Positions 23,690-32,762 of a stretch of 64,000 nucleotides of DNA are shown here, piece after piece. Each line of letters begins with the position of its first letter. The stretch's first letter is position 1. Below the pieces are notes generated by a model. That model was not told where the DNA came from and did not search any database. It worked only from the letters and a program-made list of their open reading frames with translations. Made by a program: the position numbers and the translations under genes. The DNA comes from Streptomyces sp. NBC_00259 (lineage in GTDB: Bacteria > Actinomycetota > Actinomycetes > Streptomycetales > Streptomycetaceae): the NCBI RefSeq assembly GCF_036181745.1, contig NZ_CP108080.1, positions 6,699,501 through 6,763,500 on the forward strand. The letters are read 5' to 3'.

Positions 23690-24907
23690 ATGCGGCGGAC
23701 GGATCCGGAAGGCCGCGGCCCGGTCCGTTACGGCCCGCCCGCGCCGGACCCCGGCCTGCCCGTGCTGCCCGAACTCGCCGAGGTGCTCGCGGCCGCCGCC
23801 GGACGTACCTCGCCCGAGCCGCCCGGTGGCGGGCCGGTGCTGCGCGAGGCCGCCGCCGGCTACTGGTGGCGGCGCGGACTGCGCAGCCGCCCCGACGACA
23901 TCGCGGCAGCCCCCGGTGCCCAGCCGCTGCTGCTCGCCCTGCTCGCCGCACACGGTGGCGACGTCCTCATGCCGCGGCCCTGCCCGGCCTGGTGGACACC
24001 GCAGGCCAGGGTCCTCGGCCGGCCCACCTACCACGTGCCCACCGCCGCCGAGAGCGGCGGCGTACCCGATCCGTACGCGCTGCTGGAGACCGTGCGCAGA
24101 ATCCGGGCGGAGGGCGGCGCCCCGCACGTCGTCCTGATGTCCGTCGCCGACGACCCCACCGCCACCGTCGCCCCGCCCGAACTGGTCCGCGAGGCCTGCG
24201 AGGCCGCGGTCGACGAAGGACTGCACATCATCAGCGACGAGACCTGGCGGGACACGGTGCACGAGCCGCACGCACACGTGCTGCTCAGCCCCGCCGAGAT
24301 GTGCCCCGACGACGTGACCGTCCTCAGCGACCTGTCCGGAGCGCTCGTACCGGCCGCATGGCCGGTCGCCGTGGCCCGGTTCCCGGCGACCGGGCACGCC
24401 ATCGACCGGCGGGCCCGGGTCCTCGACATCCTCACCGCGCTCGGCGGATTCGTCGCCGGACCGGTCGCGGCCGCCGCCGCGCACGCCCTCGGCGAACCCG
24501 GCCCGGTCACCGCCAGGTCCGCGCACGCCAACGCGCTCCATGCCCGGGTCGCGACCGCGGTCCACCACGAGGTCCTCACCGCCGGCGCGCTGGCCCGCCT
24601 CCCTCAGGCCGGCCGCCATCTGTACGCCGACCTCGGTCCGCTGCGTGCCCGGCTCGCCGGGCGCGGAGTTACCGACTCGATGGAGCTGGAGGACTACCTC
24701 AGCGGCCGCCTGCGCACCCCGGTCCCCGGCGGCCACCGCTTCGGCGACGAACTGGGTGCCCTGCGCGTACGCCTCGACACCGGCCCGTTCCTCGGCGCGA
24801 GCCCCGAGGAACGCCTCGAAGCCCTCGCGGCCGAGGCGCCCCTGGAACTGCCCCATGTCGCCGGGGCGTTGGCCTTCTTCCGCTCGGCGTTCCAGGAACT
24901 CCGATGA
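23690..24907 (+). CDS. aminotransferase class I/II-like protein lacking the PLP lysine
   Basis: 405 residues from ATG 23690 (GGAGGTG at 23678-23684). The fold is that of type I PLP aminotransferases: PVLREAAAGYWWRRG, GAQPLLLALL, then HIISDETWRD and VLSDLSGALVPAAWPVAVARF. In active members the SDLS motif is followed by the Schiff-base lysine; here position 217 is glycine. NPTG is DPTA and DE-x-Y is DETW. So the enzyme looks catalytically dead or works differently. It is probably co-transcribed with the MBL hydrolase downstream (112-base gap). Function unknown. Confidence 0.78.
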   Translation: MRRTDPEGRGPVRYGPPAPDPGLPVLPELAEVLAAAAGRTSPEPPGGGPVLREAAAGYWWRRGLRSRPDDIAAAPGAQPLLLALLAAHGGDVLMPRPCPAWWTPQARVLGRPTYHVPTAAESGGVPDPYALLETVRRIRAEGGAPHVVLMSVADDPTATVAPPELVREACEAAVDEGLHIISDETWRDTVHEPHAHVLLSPAEMCPDDVTVLSDLSGALVPAAWPVAVARFPATGHAIDRRARVLDILTALGGFVAGPVAAAAAHALGEPGPVTARSAHANALHARVATAVHHEVLTAGALARLPQAGRHLYADLGPLRARLAGRGVTDSMELEDYLSGRLRTPVPGGHRFGDELGALRVRLDTGPFLGASPEERLEALAAEAPLELPHVAGALAFFRSAFQELR

Positions 24908-24946
24908 CGTCCGACGACCTCCGATGACCTCGGTCCCCCTCCACGT

Positions 24947-24964
24947 CCCCATCCCCATCCCCAT
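24947..24964. repeat. CCCCAT tandem repeat (three copies)
   Basis: Three exact hexamers in the 112-base gap before the MBL gene, next to a degenerate CCGATGAC-type repeat at the aminotransferase stop. No function suggested. Confidence 0.5.
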
Positions 24965-25019
24965 CCCGACCCGGAAACCGCGCCCCGCGAGCCCCCCACC
25001 GCGCTGAACGGAGCCGCAG

Positions 25020-26252
25020 ATGACGGAACAGACGGAGCAGCCCCCGCGCCCTTCCCCGACGGCGCCGACCACGTGCACCACGGGCACCGCGCGGGCCCTC
25101 GGCCGCACCACCCCGGACCACGTCCCGCACACGACCGACACGACCGACACGACCGACACGCCACCCTCCACCGCCCACACGCCTCCGGCGCCCCCGGCAC
25201 GCGAGCTACGCGAGGCACGCGAGGCGCAGACCGCGTCTTCGGGGACCGCACGGAGGCCCGCGGCGCCGACCGGGTTGCGGCCGCTCGGGCTCAGCCGGCG
25301 CTGGCCGCGGTCGTTCGCCGACCGGCTCACCGCGCCGCTGCCCGGGGTACGGGCCATGGCCAGGCTGGCCAGGGAAGGGGCGCTGCGGCCCCCGGCCGCC
25401 GGGCTCAAGGACATTCCCCGGCTGCCCTTCTCGCCCGGGCCGCTTCCCGACGCCGAACCGGGCACGGTCGCCGTCACCTGGGCCGGGCACGCCAGCTGGG
25501 TGATCGGGATCGGGGAGCTGACGGTGCTGACCGACCCCGTCTGGTCCCGCCGGATCCTCGGTACGCCCGCACGGCTCACCCCGGTCGGCGTCCGCTGGGA
25601 GGACCTGCCGCCCGTCGACGCCGTCGTCATCAGCCACAACCACTACGACCACCTCGACGCCCCCACCATCGCGCGGCTGCCCAGGCGCACCCCGCTGTTC
25701 GTGCCCGCGGGCCTCGGCGGCTGGTTCCGGCGCCGGCGCTTCACCCGGGTGACCGAACTCGACTGGTGGGAGACGGCGGAGCTGCCCGCGGGGAGCGGGG
25801 TGGGCTCGGTCCGGTTCGAGTTCGTCCCCGCGCACCACTGGTCCAAACGCACGCTGACCGACACCTGCCGCTCGCTCTGGGGCGGCTGGATCCTCACCGA
25901 CCAGCGCGGCCGGCAGGTCTACTTCGCGGGCGACACCGGATACGGCCACTGGTTCAAGGAGATCGGCCGCCGTCACCCGGAGATCGACCTGGCGCTGCTG
26001 CCGATCGGCGCCTACGCGCCGCGCTGGTGGCTCAGCTCCGTGCACACCGATCCGGAGGAGGCCCTGCAGGCCTTCGAGGACCTCGGCGCGCGGAACATGG
26101 CCCCGATGCACTGGGCGACGTTCGTGCTCTCCGCGGAGCCGGTGATGGAGCCGATCCGGCGGCTGCTGACCGCGTGGGCGCAGACCGGCAGGCCGCGCCA
26201 GGAGCTGTGGGACCTTCCGGTCGGCGGATCACGCGTGCTGACCGCCGGATGA
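25020..26252 (+). CDS. MBL-fold metallo-hydrolase (UlaG/NAPE-PLD-like)
   Basis: 410 residues. The first 90 are a low-complexity Thr/Pro-rich tail, with a 9-base tandem repeat at 25131-25157 encoding T-T-D units. The core has TWAGHASWVI, the metal motif SHNHYDHLD, VPAHHWSKR, YFAGDTGYG and MHWATF near the end, the NAPE-PLD/UlaG-type set of zinc ligands. Family members cleave phosphodiester or lactone bonds of lipids and sugars. Its end overlaps the convergent DedA gene by 24 bases. Confidence 0.85.
   Translation: MTEQTEQPPRPSPTAPTTCTTGTARALGRTTPDHVPHTTDTTDTTDTPPSTAHTPPAPPARELREAREAQTASSGTARRPAAPTGLRPLGLSRRWPRSFADRLTAPLPGVRAMARLAREGALRPPAAGLKDIPRLPFSPGPLPDAEPGTVAVTWAGHASWVIGIGELTVLTDPVWSRRILGTPARLTPVGVRWEDLPPVDAVVISHNHYDHLDAPTIARLPRRTPLFVPAGLGGWFRRRRFTRVTELDWWETAELPAGSGVGSVRFEFVPAHHWSKRTLTDTCRSLWGGWILTDQRGRQVYFAGDTGYGHWFKEIGRRHPEIDLALLPIGAYAPRWWLSSVHTDPEEALQAFEDLGARNMAPMHWATFVLSAEPVMEPIRRLLTAWAQTGRPRQELWDLPVGGSRVLTAG
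25131..25157 (+). repeat. in-frame 9-base tandem repeat (ACGACCGAC x3)
   Basis: Three exact copies inside the 5' part of the MBL gene, in frame, so copy-number change would only lengthen or shorten the disordered tail. Confidence 0.6.
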
Positions 26253-26894
26253 GCTGTTCCCGCGGTTCCCGCGACGCCCGCGATGTCCGCGGAGCCTGTG
26301 CCACAGCGCGGGCACCACGCTGAGCAGCAGCGTCAGCCCCACCGCCGCCAGCACGCCCTGCCACGGCTCGGCGAACAGGGAGCCGCCGAGGATCCCGATC
26401 AGCCCGTACGTGGCCGCCCACGTCAGGCACGCGGGCGCATCGCCCCGCGCGAACCGGGCCATCGGCATCCGCGCCAGCAGACAGGCGAGCATCACCGGAA
26501 TCCGCCCCGCCGGCACCAGCCGGGACAGGACGAGCACGGCCACGCCGTGCTCGTCGAGCCGCTGCTGAGCCTGCGCCAGCCGGTCCGGCGCCGCACGCTG
26601 CCTCAGCGCCTCCAGCCACGTCGAACCGTTCTTCGACCCGACGCCGCGCCTGCCCAGCCAGTACAGCGTGATGTCCCCGAGGAACGCCGCGGACGCGGCG
26701 ACCAGGAACACGAAGACCATGGAGAACGGCGCGGTCTGATGGAGCGCCACCACCGCAGCCGAGCTGACCACCGCCCCCGTCGGCACCACGGGCACCAGCG
26801 CACCCAGCGCCACCAGCAGGAACAGCGACGGATAGCCGACGGCCTGCTGTGTGGACTCCGGCGGCAACTGCCCCACCACGTCCTGGAGGGTCAC
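26229..26894 (-). CDS. DedA family membrane protein
   Basis: 221 residues with about five hydrophobic segments. AAFLGDITLYWLGRR, and SRLVPAGRIPVMLACLLARMPMARFARGD with the conserved F/R-x3-GAR-P-like turn, are the DedA core motifs. DedA proteins are envelope lipid scramblases/transporters. GTG 26894 overlaps the stop of the upstream MBL gene (GTGA), so the two are translationally coupled. The 3' end overlaps the convergent MBL gene by 24 bases. Confidence 0.88.
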   Translation of the reverse strand: MTLQDVVGQLPPESTQQAVGYPSLFLLVALGALVPVVPTGAVVSSAAVVALHQTAPFSMVFVFLVAASAAFLGDITLYWLGRRGVGSKNGSTWLEALRQRAAPDRLAQAQQRLDEHGVAVLVLSRLVPAGRIPVMLACLLARMPMARFARGDAPACLTWAATYGLIGILGGSLFAEPWQGVLAAVGLTLLLSVVPALWHRLRGHRGRRGNRGNSSSGGQHA

Positions 26895-27664
26895 CTCGCG
26901 ACCTCCGGCCGGACGCTCTCGCCGTGCCCCAGCCGGTGCACCGCCACCCGCGGCGCGAGGAGCGCCGCCTTCCGTACGAACTCGTCCCCCGGCGAATGGA
27001 ACTCGTGCGGCCGGATCGCGTCCATCCCGATCGGCCAGTACGTGCCGTAGTGCACGGGCACCGCCGACCGGGGCGCCAGCGCCGCGAGGGCCCGCGCCGC
27101 GCGGTCCGGGTTCAGATGGCCGTGCCCCAGGAACGGGCCCCAGCCGCCGACCGGCAGCAGCGCCACGTCCACCGGGCCGACCGCGTCCGCCATACCGTCG
27201 AACAGGCCGGTGTCTCCGGCGAAGTAGGTGCGCGCGGTGCCCCGGATGACATAGCCGAGCGCCGGAGAGCGGTGCGGCCCCACCGGCAGCCGCCGTCCGT
27301 CGTGCGCCGCGGGCACGGCCCGTACGCGCAGGTCCTCCACCGCGACCTCGTCGCCCGGGCCCACCTCGATGACCCGCAGCCCGCCCAGCCTGCGCAGCCC
27401 CGGGACCGCCCGCCGGGCGCCGCGCGGCACGATCAGCCGGGTGCCGGGGGCGAGCCGGGCCAGCGACGGCAGATGCAGATGGTCGCAGTGCAGGTGCGAG
27501 ACGACCACGACCTGGGCGTCCGCGGCCTCGGGCGGCGGCAGTTCACCGCGCCGCCGGCGCAGATGCGCCAGCCTGCCCGCGAACAGCGGGTCGGTCAGCA
27601 CCCGCACCCCGGAGTCCTCGACCGTACAGGTGGCGTGACCCCACCAGGTGACCTCCACCGCCAC
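26891..27664 (-). CDS. MBL-fold metallo-hydrolase (UlaG-like), coupled to DedA
   Basis: 257 residues from GTG 27664, with GGAGG seven bases upstream; the frame continues to 27958 without support. TWWGHATCTV, SHLHCDHLHLPSL (metal motif), VPAAHDGRR, YFAGDTGLFD and VPVHYGTYWP give the metal site. It lies first in a two-gene unit with DedA. The second MBL protein of similar type is 640 bases away on the other strand, so a paralogous pair flanks DedA. Confidence 0.85.
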   Translation of the reverse strand: MAVEVTWWGHATCTVEDSGVRVLTDPLFAGRLAHLRRRRGELPPPEAADAQVVVVSHLHCDHLHLPSLARLAPGTRLIVPRGARRAVPGLRRLGGLRVIEVGPGDEVAVEDLRVRAVPAAHDGRRLPVGPHRSPALGYVIRGTARTYFAGDTGLFDGMADAVGPVDVALLPVGGWGPFLGHGHLNPDRAARALAALAPRSAVPVHYGTYWPIGMDAIRPHEFHSPGDEFVRKAALLAPRVAVHRLGHGESVRPEVAR

Positions 27665-27809
27665 GCACCGCCTCCACGTCGTCGCCTGCGTACGAGCGTA
27701 GGCGCTCGCACGCCCGCCGGACCCCCACGCGCCCCGATGCGCGCCTCCCCCGGGTGGGCGTACCCGGAGTAGGGTCGGCCCACGACAGCCGACGCAGGGG
27801 GAACGGTCC

Positions 27810-28241
27810 ATGCCAGACGTAGGGGGCGACGGCGTGCGCGACGACGTGCGGGTCGCGGCGATCGCCAGCCTGACCCCGCTGGAGGAGCTCGACGCCGACC
27901 CGTTCCTCGTCGACACGCGCAGCCAGCACGCCATGTGCGCCCGGTGGGCCGCCGGCAACGGATATGTCGTCGCCCGCGAACTGCTGTTCTACCGGCTCCG
28001 TCCCGACCACCGCGGTCTGTGGGCCGACGTCGACGCCGGCCTCGTCGACCTCTTCGTCGCCCCCAACGAGCGCGTCCTCGCCCGCGCCCTGACCTCCGTG
28101 CCCGAGTTCTCCGCCGAATGCGAACGCCGCGGGGTCCCCCTGGCCACGGCGGGCCTCGACGAGCCCGCGTACGACGCCGCGATGAAGGCGAGCGTGCACC
28201 GGCGCATGTCGATGCCGACGGCGGGCTACGACGGCTGCTGA
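27810..28241 (+). CDS. small protein with serine-recombinase-like fold pattern, function unknown
   Basis: 143 residues. I know of no named family with certainty. The order SQHAMCARWAAGNGYVVARELL, then a GLVDLFVAPNERVLARAL strand with Arg at 88 and 92, then CERRGVPLATAG mimics the N-terminal catalytic domain of serine recombinases (Q-x3-C-x2-WA, D-x-V-V, dR-L-x-R, x-x-G-V-x-L). There is no DNA-binding tail, and the only candidate nucleophile is S20 in IASLTP, so it is unlikely to be an active recombinase. TAGGGT at 27770-27775 may be its -10. Confidence 0.5.
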   Translation: MPDVGGDGVRDDVRVAAIASLTPLEELDADPFLVDTRSQHAMCARWAAGNGYVVARELLFYRLRPDHRGLWADVDAGLVDLFVAPNERVLARALTSVPEFSAECERRGVPLATAGLDEPAYDAAMKASVHRRMSMPTAGYDGC

Positions 28242-28318
28242 CCCGGAGCACGGGCACCCGGCCGCTCTCCGTGCGTGACACGCTGGAACGGAGGCGAGGC
28301 GAGAGGCTGTGACGGCGC

Positions 28319-30487
28319 GTGGGTGAACGGCGATGGAGGACCGCGGGCAGCGCGCTGTGGCGGATCATCGTGGTGTGGGCGGTGTCGACCCTCACGCTGC
28401 TCGTGCTCGCCGGGGCGCTGCCCGACTTCCGGCTGCAGTCGGAGGACGGCGAGAGCATCACCAGGACCGCGATCACCGCGGCCTGGGGCGCCGGTGCGTT
28501 CGGGCTGCTCAGCGCACTGGTCTGGCCCCTGGTCGTACGCGCCTTCCTGCTGGTGCCGGCGCTGGTGCTGGGGCTGCTGGTGTTCTTCCTCAACGGCTCG
28601 CTGCTGCTGCTCGCCCTCCGGCTGATCCCCGACGGAGGCGGCGCGGCCGCCCCGGAGACCGCCGTCGTCGTCGCCGCCGTCATGTCCGCCGTCGCCTCCG
28701 CCACCTCCACCGCCCTCGCCGTCCGTGACGACAACGCCTACCGGCGGCGCCTTTCCCGCCTCGCCACCCGCCGCCGCAGACGGGGCGGGCGGGGCGGACC
28801 CGGCGCGGCGGACGGCGCCGCAGCCCCGCCCGGCACCGTGTTCCTGCAGCTCGACGGAGTCGGACACGCCGTGCTCGTACGGGCCGTCGAGGACGGGCTC
28901 ATGCCCACCGTCGCGCGCTGGCTCGGTTCCTCGCACCGGCTCACCCGCTGGCGTACCGACTGGTCCAGCCAGACCGGCGCCAGCCAGCTCGGCATCCTGC
29001 ACGGCTCGAACCACGACGTCCCCGGTTTCCGCTGGTACGAGAAGGACACCCGCCGGATCATGGTCAGCAACCGTCCCGCGAGCGCCGTCGAGCTCCAGCG
29101 CCGTGCCGTGCGGCGGACCCGGGACGCCGGACTGCTCAGCCTCGACGGCGCCAGCCGCGGCAACCTGTTCACCGGCGGCGCCGACCAGCTCGCGCTGGTG
29201 CTCTCCGTCGCGGCCCGCCGCGGCCGCGCCAACCGCTCCCGCGCCGGCTACTTCGCCTACTTCTCCGACCCCGCCAACGCCGTACGCACCGCCGTGTCGT
29301 TCGTCGCGGAGGTCGCCCGCGAGATCGGCCAGTCGGTCCGCTCCCGGCTGCGCGGCGACGAGCCGCGCACCGGGCGCGGCGGCCTCTACCCCCTCATCCG
29401 GGCCTTCGCCACCGTCGTCGAACGGGACGTGGTGGTCGCCGCGGTGATGGGGGACATGCTCGCCGGACGCACCACCGTCTACGCCGACCTCGTCGCCTAC
29501 GACGAGGTGGCCCACCACTCGGGACCGCACAGCCGGGACGCGGCGAAGGTCCTGGAACGGATCGACCGCTCCCTCGCCCTGATCGCCAAGGTCGCCGAGC
29601 ACGCGCCCCGCACCTACCGGATCGTGCTCCTGTCCGACCACGGCCAGAGCCCCGGCGAGACCTTCGACGGCGCCTACGGCCTCACCCTGAAGGATCTCGT
29701 CCGGGCCGGCTGCGGGCTGCCCGTGTCCCGCCGCGCCGGCCGTACGAAGAGCGGCGCCGAGGCCCGTGACGCCGCCCGGCACGCGCTGCTCGGCGCGCTG
29801 CACCGGCCCATGGGGGAGGACGGCGCCCCCGAGCAGCCGGCGGACGGCCCGTCCGAGCCGGTCGTCCTCGCCTCCGGGAACCTGGGCCTGATCTCCTTCC
29901 CCGGGTTGCCGGGCCGCCCCAGCCGGGAACAGATCGACCGCCGCCACCCCGCGCTGCTGCACACCCTCGCCTCACATCCCGGCATCGGCTTCCTGCTGGT
30001 GCGCAGCGAACGGCACGGCTCGGTGGTGCTCGGCCGGGACGCGTCGGGCACGGTGGAGCTGCCGGTGGACCCGCTCGACGACTCCGGGCCGCTGGCCGTG
30101 TTCGGGCCTGGAGCGGCCGACGCGATCCGCCGCACCGATTCGTTCCCTCACGTCGCCGACATCATGGTCAACTCGATGCACGACCCCGTCACCGGCCGGG
30201 TGCACGCCTTCGAGGCACAGATCGGCTCGCACGGCGGGCTCGGCGGCGAGCAGTCCTACCCCTTCCTCCTGTCGCCGTACGAACTGTCCGAGCCCGTCGC
30301 CGACGGCACGGAGCTGGTCGGTGCCGAACAGGTGCACACGGTGCTGCAGCGATGGCTGGACGAATCCCGGGGCGAACCGTTCGCGCCGCAGGTGCCCCTC
30401 GGTCCCGTGGAGGATCCCCGGTCACCGGGCCGCCAGGAAGAAGCATTTCCGGTCATCGGTCGGGTCGTACAGGACAAATCCGAGTGA
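28319..30487 (+). CDS. membrane-anchored alkaline-phosphatase-superfamily phosphodiesterase with holin-like N-terminus
   Basis: 722 residues. The N-terminal 140 hold about four hydrophobic helices (phage-holin-4-like). The rest is a type I phosphodiesterase/nucleotide pyrophosphatase-like domain: VFLQLDGVGH (metal Asp), WSSQTGASQ (Thr nucleophile region), VAYDEVAHHSGPHS (Asp, His), LLSDHGQSPG (Asp-His) and QIGSHGGLGG (His). It probably cleaves a phospholipid or envelope phosphodiester. GTG 28319 is the best start, with GAGAGG about 12 bases upstream. It is annotated in many Streptomyces as phage holin family protein, which describes only the N-terminus. Confidence 0.8.
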   Translation: MGERRWRTAGSALWRIIVVWAVSTLTLLVLAGALPDFRLQSEDGESITRTAITAAWGAGAFGLLSALVWPLVVRAFLLVPALVLGLLVFFLNGSLLLLALRLIPDGGGAAAPETAVVVAAVMSAVASATSTALAVRDDNAYRRRLSRLATRRRRRGGRGGPGAADGAAAPPGTVFLQLDGVGHAVLVRAVEDGLMPTVARWLGSSHRLTRWRTDWSSQTGASQLGILHGSNHDVPGFRWYEKDTRRIMVSNRPASAVELQRRAVRRTRDAGLLSLDGASRGNLFTGGADQLALVLSVAARRGRANRSRAGYFAYFSDPANAVRTAVSFVAEVAREIGQSVRSRLRGDEPRTGRGGLYPLIRAFATVVERDVVVAAVMGDMLAGRTTVYADLVAYDEVAHHSGPHSRDAAKVLERIDRSLALIAKVAEHAPRTYRIVLLSDHGQSPGETFDGAYGLTLKDLVRAGCGLPVSRRAGRTKSGAEARDAARHALLGALHRPMGEDGAPEQPADGPSEPVVLASGNLGLISFPGLPGRPSREQIDRRHPALLHTLASHPGIGFLLVRSERHGSVVLGRDASGTVELPVDPLDDSGPLAVFGPGAADAIRRTDSFPHVADIMVNSMHDPVTGRVHAFEAQIGSHGGLGGEQSYPFLLSPYELSEPVADGTELVGAEQVHTVLQRWLDESRGEPFAPQVPLGPVEDPRSPGRQEEAFPVIGRVVQDKSE

Positions 30488-30540
30488 TTTGGTGCGGTGT
30501 TCACCGTCCCTGACCATGGTCGGGTTGTACGGAGAAAGGC
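30457..30540. repeat. imperfect 25-base direct repeat around the APC transporter promoter
   Basis: GGTCGGGTCGTACAGGACAAA at about 30457 (in the end of the phosphodiesterase gene) is echoed by GGTCGGGTTGTACGGAGAAA from about 30517, including the palindrome GACCATGGTC at 30512-30521. It may be an operator pair for the downstream transporter. Confidence 0.35.
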
Positions 30541-30553
30541 GCACCACCCCCCC

Positions 30554-31984
30554 ATGACCACCACAGTTCCCCGGAACGAACCGACCACCGCCATCGCCAC
30601 CGCCGGGGAGCCGGGCGAAGACCGGAGCAAACACGCCAGGCGCTTCGGGCTGCCCGTCGCCACCGCACTGGTCATGGGCAACATCATCGGCGGCGGGATC
30701 TTCCTGCTGCCCGCCTCCGTGGCCCCCTTCGGGACGATCAGCCTGGTCGCCTTCGCCGTCCTGACCGTCGGGGCGATCGCGCTCGCCCTGGTCTTCGGAC
30801 GGCTCGCCGAGCGCCATCCGCGCACCGGCGGCCCCTACGTCTACGCCCGTGAGGCCTTCGGTGACTTCGCCGGATTCCTCGCCGCCTGGTCGTACTGGAT
30901 CACGGCCTGGGTGTCGAACGCCGCGCTGGCCGTGGCCGCCGTCGGCTATCTCGACGTCCTCCTGCCGCTCCACGACTCCAAGCCGGCGACCATGGCGGCG
31001 GCCCTGGTGCTCCAGTGGCTGCCGGCCGTGGCCAACCTGGCGGGCACGCGGTACGTCGGCGCCGTCCAGCTCGTCGCGACCGTCATGAAGTTCGTGCCGC
31101 TGCTGCTCGTCGCCGTCGGCGGTCTGTTCTTCTTCGACGCGGACAACCTCGGGCCGTTCGAGGCGAGCGGCTCCGGCACGGTCGGAGCGATCTCCGCCTC
31201 CGCCGCGATCCTGCTCTTCAGCTACCTCGGCGTGGAGTCGGCGGCGGTCAGCGCGGGCGAGGTCCGTGACCCGCGGCGCAATGTCGGACGCGCCACCATC
31301 CTCGGCACCCTCGGTGCCGCGGTGGTCTATCTGCTCGGCACGCTCGCGGTGTTCGGCACCGTCGCCCATGACGAACTGACCGGTTCCACCGCCCCGTTCT
31401 CGGACGCCGTCAACGCCATGTTCGGCGGCTCCTGGGGCGGTTCGGCCGTGGCGTGCATGGCGCTCGTCTCCATGGTCGGCGCGCTGAACGGGTGGACCCT
31501 GCTCAGCGCCCAGACCCCGTACGCGGCCGCCCGCGACGGCCTCTTCCCGGCCGCCTTCGCCCGCAAGCGGCGCGGTGTGCCGACGGTGGGAGTGCTCGTG
31601 ACCGTCGTCCTGGCCTCGCTGCTGACGGTCTACAACTACACGGCCGGTTCCGGCGGCGTGTTCGAGATCCTCGTCCTCGTCACCACGTTCACGGCGACCG
31701 TGCCGTATCTGCTGGCGACGGCCGCGCAGATCTACTACCTGGCCTCGGGCCAGGCGCACCGCGTCAGCCGGGCACGGCTGCTGCGCGACGGTGTCCTCGC
31801 GGCGGTCGCCGCCGGCTTCTCGGTGTGGCTGGTCGCCGGATCCGGTTACGCGGCCGTCTACCAGGGCGTGCTGTTCCTCTTCGCCGGTGTCCTCGTGTAC
31901 GCGTGGATGTCGGCGCGCAACCACCGGACCACGAGGACGGCGACGCCGGCGGTCGCCGGGGACACGGCAGCCCGAGAGGCGTAG
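30554..31984 (+). CDS. APC family amino acid/polyamine permease (AdiC-like)
   Basis: 476 residues, about 12 transmembrane helices. The APC signature MGNIIGGGIFLLPASVAPFG opens helix 1; GGPYVYAREAFGDFAGFLAAWSYW and FSYLGVESAAVSAGEVRDPRRNVGRA are the helix 3 and 6 hallmarks of the basic amino acid/polyamine antiporter group. ATG 30554 lacks a well-placed ribosome binding site (GAGAAAGG is 14 bases away), so the start is uncertain; GTG 30497 is the alternative. Substrate cannot be stated. Confidence 0.85.
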   Translation: MTTTVPRNEPTTAIATAGEPGEDRSKHARRFGLPVATALVMGNIIGGGIFLLPASVAPFGTISLVAFAVLTVGAIALALVFGRLAERHPRTGGPYVYAREAFGDFAGFLAAWSYWITAWVSNAALAVAAVGYLDVLLPLHDSKPATMAAALVLQWLPAVANLAGTRYVGAVQLVATVMKFVPLLLVAVGGLFFFDADNLGPFEASGSGTVGAISASAAILLFSYLGVESAAVSAGEVRDPRRNVGRATILGTLGAAVVYLLGTLAVFGTVAHDELTGSTAPFSDAVNAMFGGSWGGSAVACMALVSMVGALNGWTLLSAQTPYAAARDGLFPAAFARKRRGVPTVGVLVTVVLASLLTVYNYTAGSGGVFEILVLVTTFTATVPYLLATAAQIYYLASGQAHRVSRARLLRDGVLAAVAAGFSVWLVAGSGYAAVYQGVLFLFAGVLVYAWMSARNHRTTRTATPAVAGDTAAREA

Positions 31985-32076
31985 CCGGACGTAGTCCGAA
32001 AGGGCGAATTCCCGGCACGGGTGGCGCGTCGCGGGTGGTTCCCGGGCACAGGTGGCATGTCCAGGAGGTTGTGCCC

Positions 32077-32424
32077 GTGAACCGTCCCGTGCGCTGTGCC
32101 GACCGTGTCGTGCTCGCCGTCCTGATGGCGCTCGTCGCCGTACTCGGGACCCGGGCGGGCGCCACGGCCGTCACCTCGCCCGGTGCGGATCGCCCGCCGG
32201 CCTCCGCACCCGCCGATCCGGCAGGTGAGGCACCGCAGGACACGTCCGAAACGGAACAGCCCCCGCCCGTCCGGGCGGAGCGGCGCCCCGCGCGGGCCTG
32301 CGAGCCGCCCGGGGACACGACCGAAGGCGCCGGCGCCCTCGGCCCGTATCCCCGTGGAGCGGCCCGGCCCGCGGCCGCGCCGCCCCCGCCCCCCGCCACG
32401 AGGCTCCTGGTCCTGCGCTGCTGA
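32077..32424 (+). CDS. small secreted Pro/Ala-rich protein, unknown
   Basis: 115 residues from GTG 32077, eight bases after AGGAGG at 32063-32068. The N-terminus RCADRVVLAVLMALVAVLG-TRAGA is a plausible signal peptide; the mature part is low-complexity Pro/Ala/Glu-rich and ends LVLRC with a terminal cysteine. No family is recognised. The frame upstream of the GTG is a shadow of the permease gene. Confidence 0.55.
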   Translation: MNRPVRCADRVVLAVLMALVAVLGTRAGATAVTSPGADRPPASAPADPAGEAPQDTSETEQPPPVRAERRPARACEPPGDTTEGAGALGPYPRGAARPAAAPPPPPATRLLVLRC

Positions 32425-32513
32425 GGACCCGTACGGGACCGGCACCACGACATGCCGTGTCCCGACGGACGGTCACCACCCCTCACACCCTCACCATGCG
32501 CAAGGAGACAGCC

Positions 32514-32702
32514 ATGCCCATCGACCCCTACGCCGCAGTGAACGCCATCATCCGTGCCGAGGTCGTCCGCACCGGTCCGGACGAGCACGGTGTCCCCGGT
32601 GCCGCCGAACGAGAACCCGAACCCCCCGAGCCCTCCGAAGGAAACGCCCCCGGCTCCCGCTCCGGCTCCCGCTCCGGCTCCCGGTCCGGCGACGGCCTCT
32701 GA
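32514..32702 (+). CDS. short acidic/Ser-Arg protein, unknown
   Basis: 62 residues from ATG 32514 with AAGGAG seven bases upstream. MPIDPYAAVNAIIRAEVVR is a helical head, followed by a Glu/Pro-rich tail and three G-S-R-S repeats encoded by a 12-base tandem repeat. Similar tiny MPIDPYA-type proteins are common in Streptomyces but uncharacterised. It follows the small secreted gene and precedes the DUF3093 gene on the same strand. Confidence 0.6.
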   Translation: MPIDPYAAVNAIIRAEVVRTGPDEHGVPGAAEREPEPPEPSEGNAPGSRSGSRSGSRSGDGL

Positions 32703-32762
32703 TCCACGCCGCCGGACGCCCCCAGCGCGCCGGGCGGCCCCAGGCGTGAAACCATCGGCCTC

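Noticed and set aside
28319..28740. Prophage inferred from the holin-like domain
   Set aside because: The holin-like helices are fused to a phosphodiesterase and no other phage gene is near.
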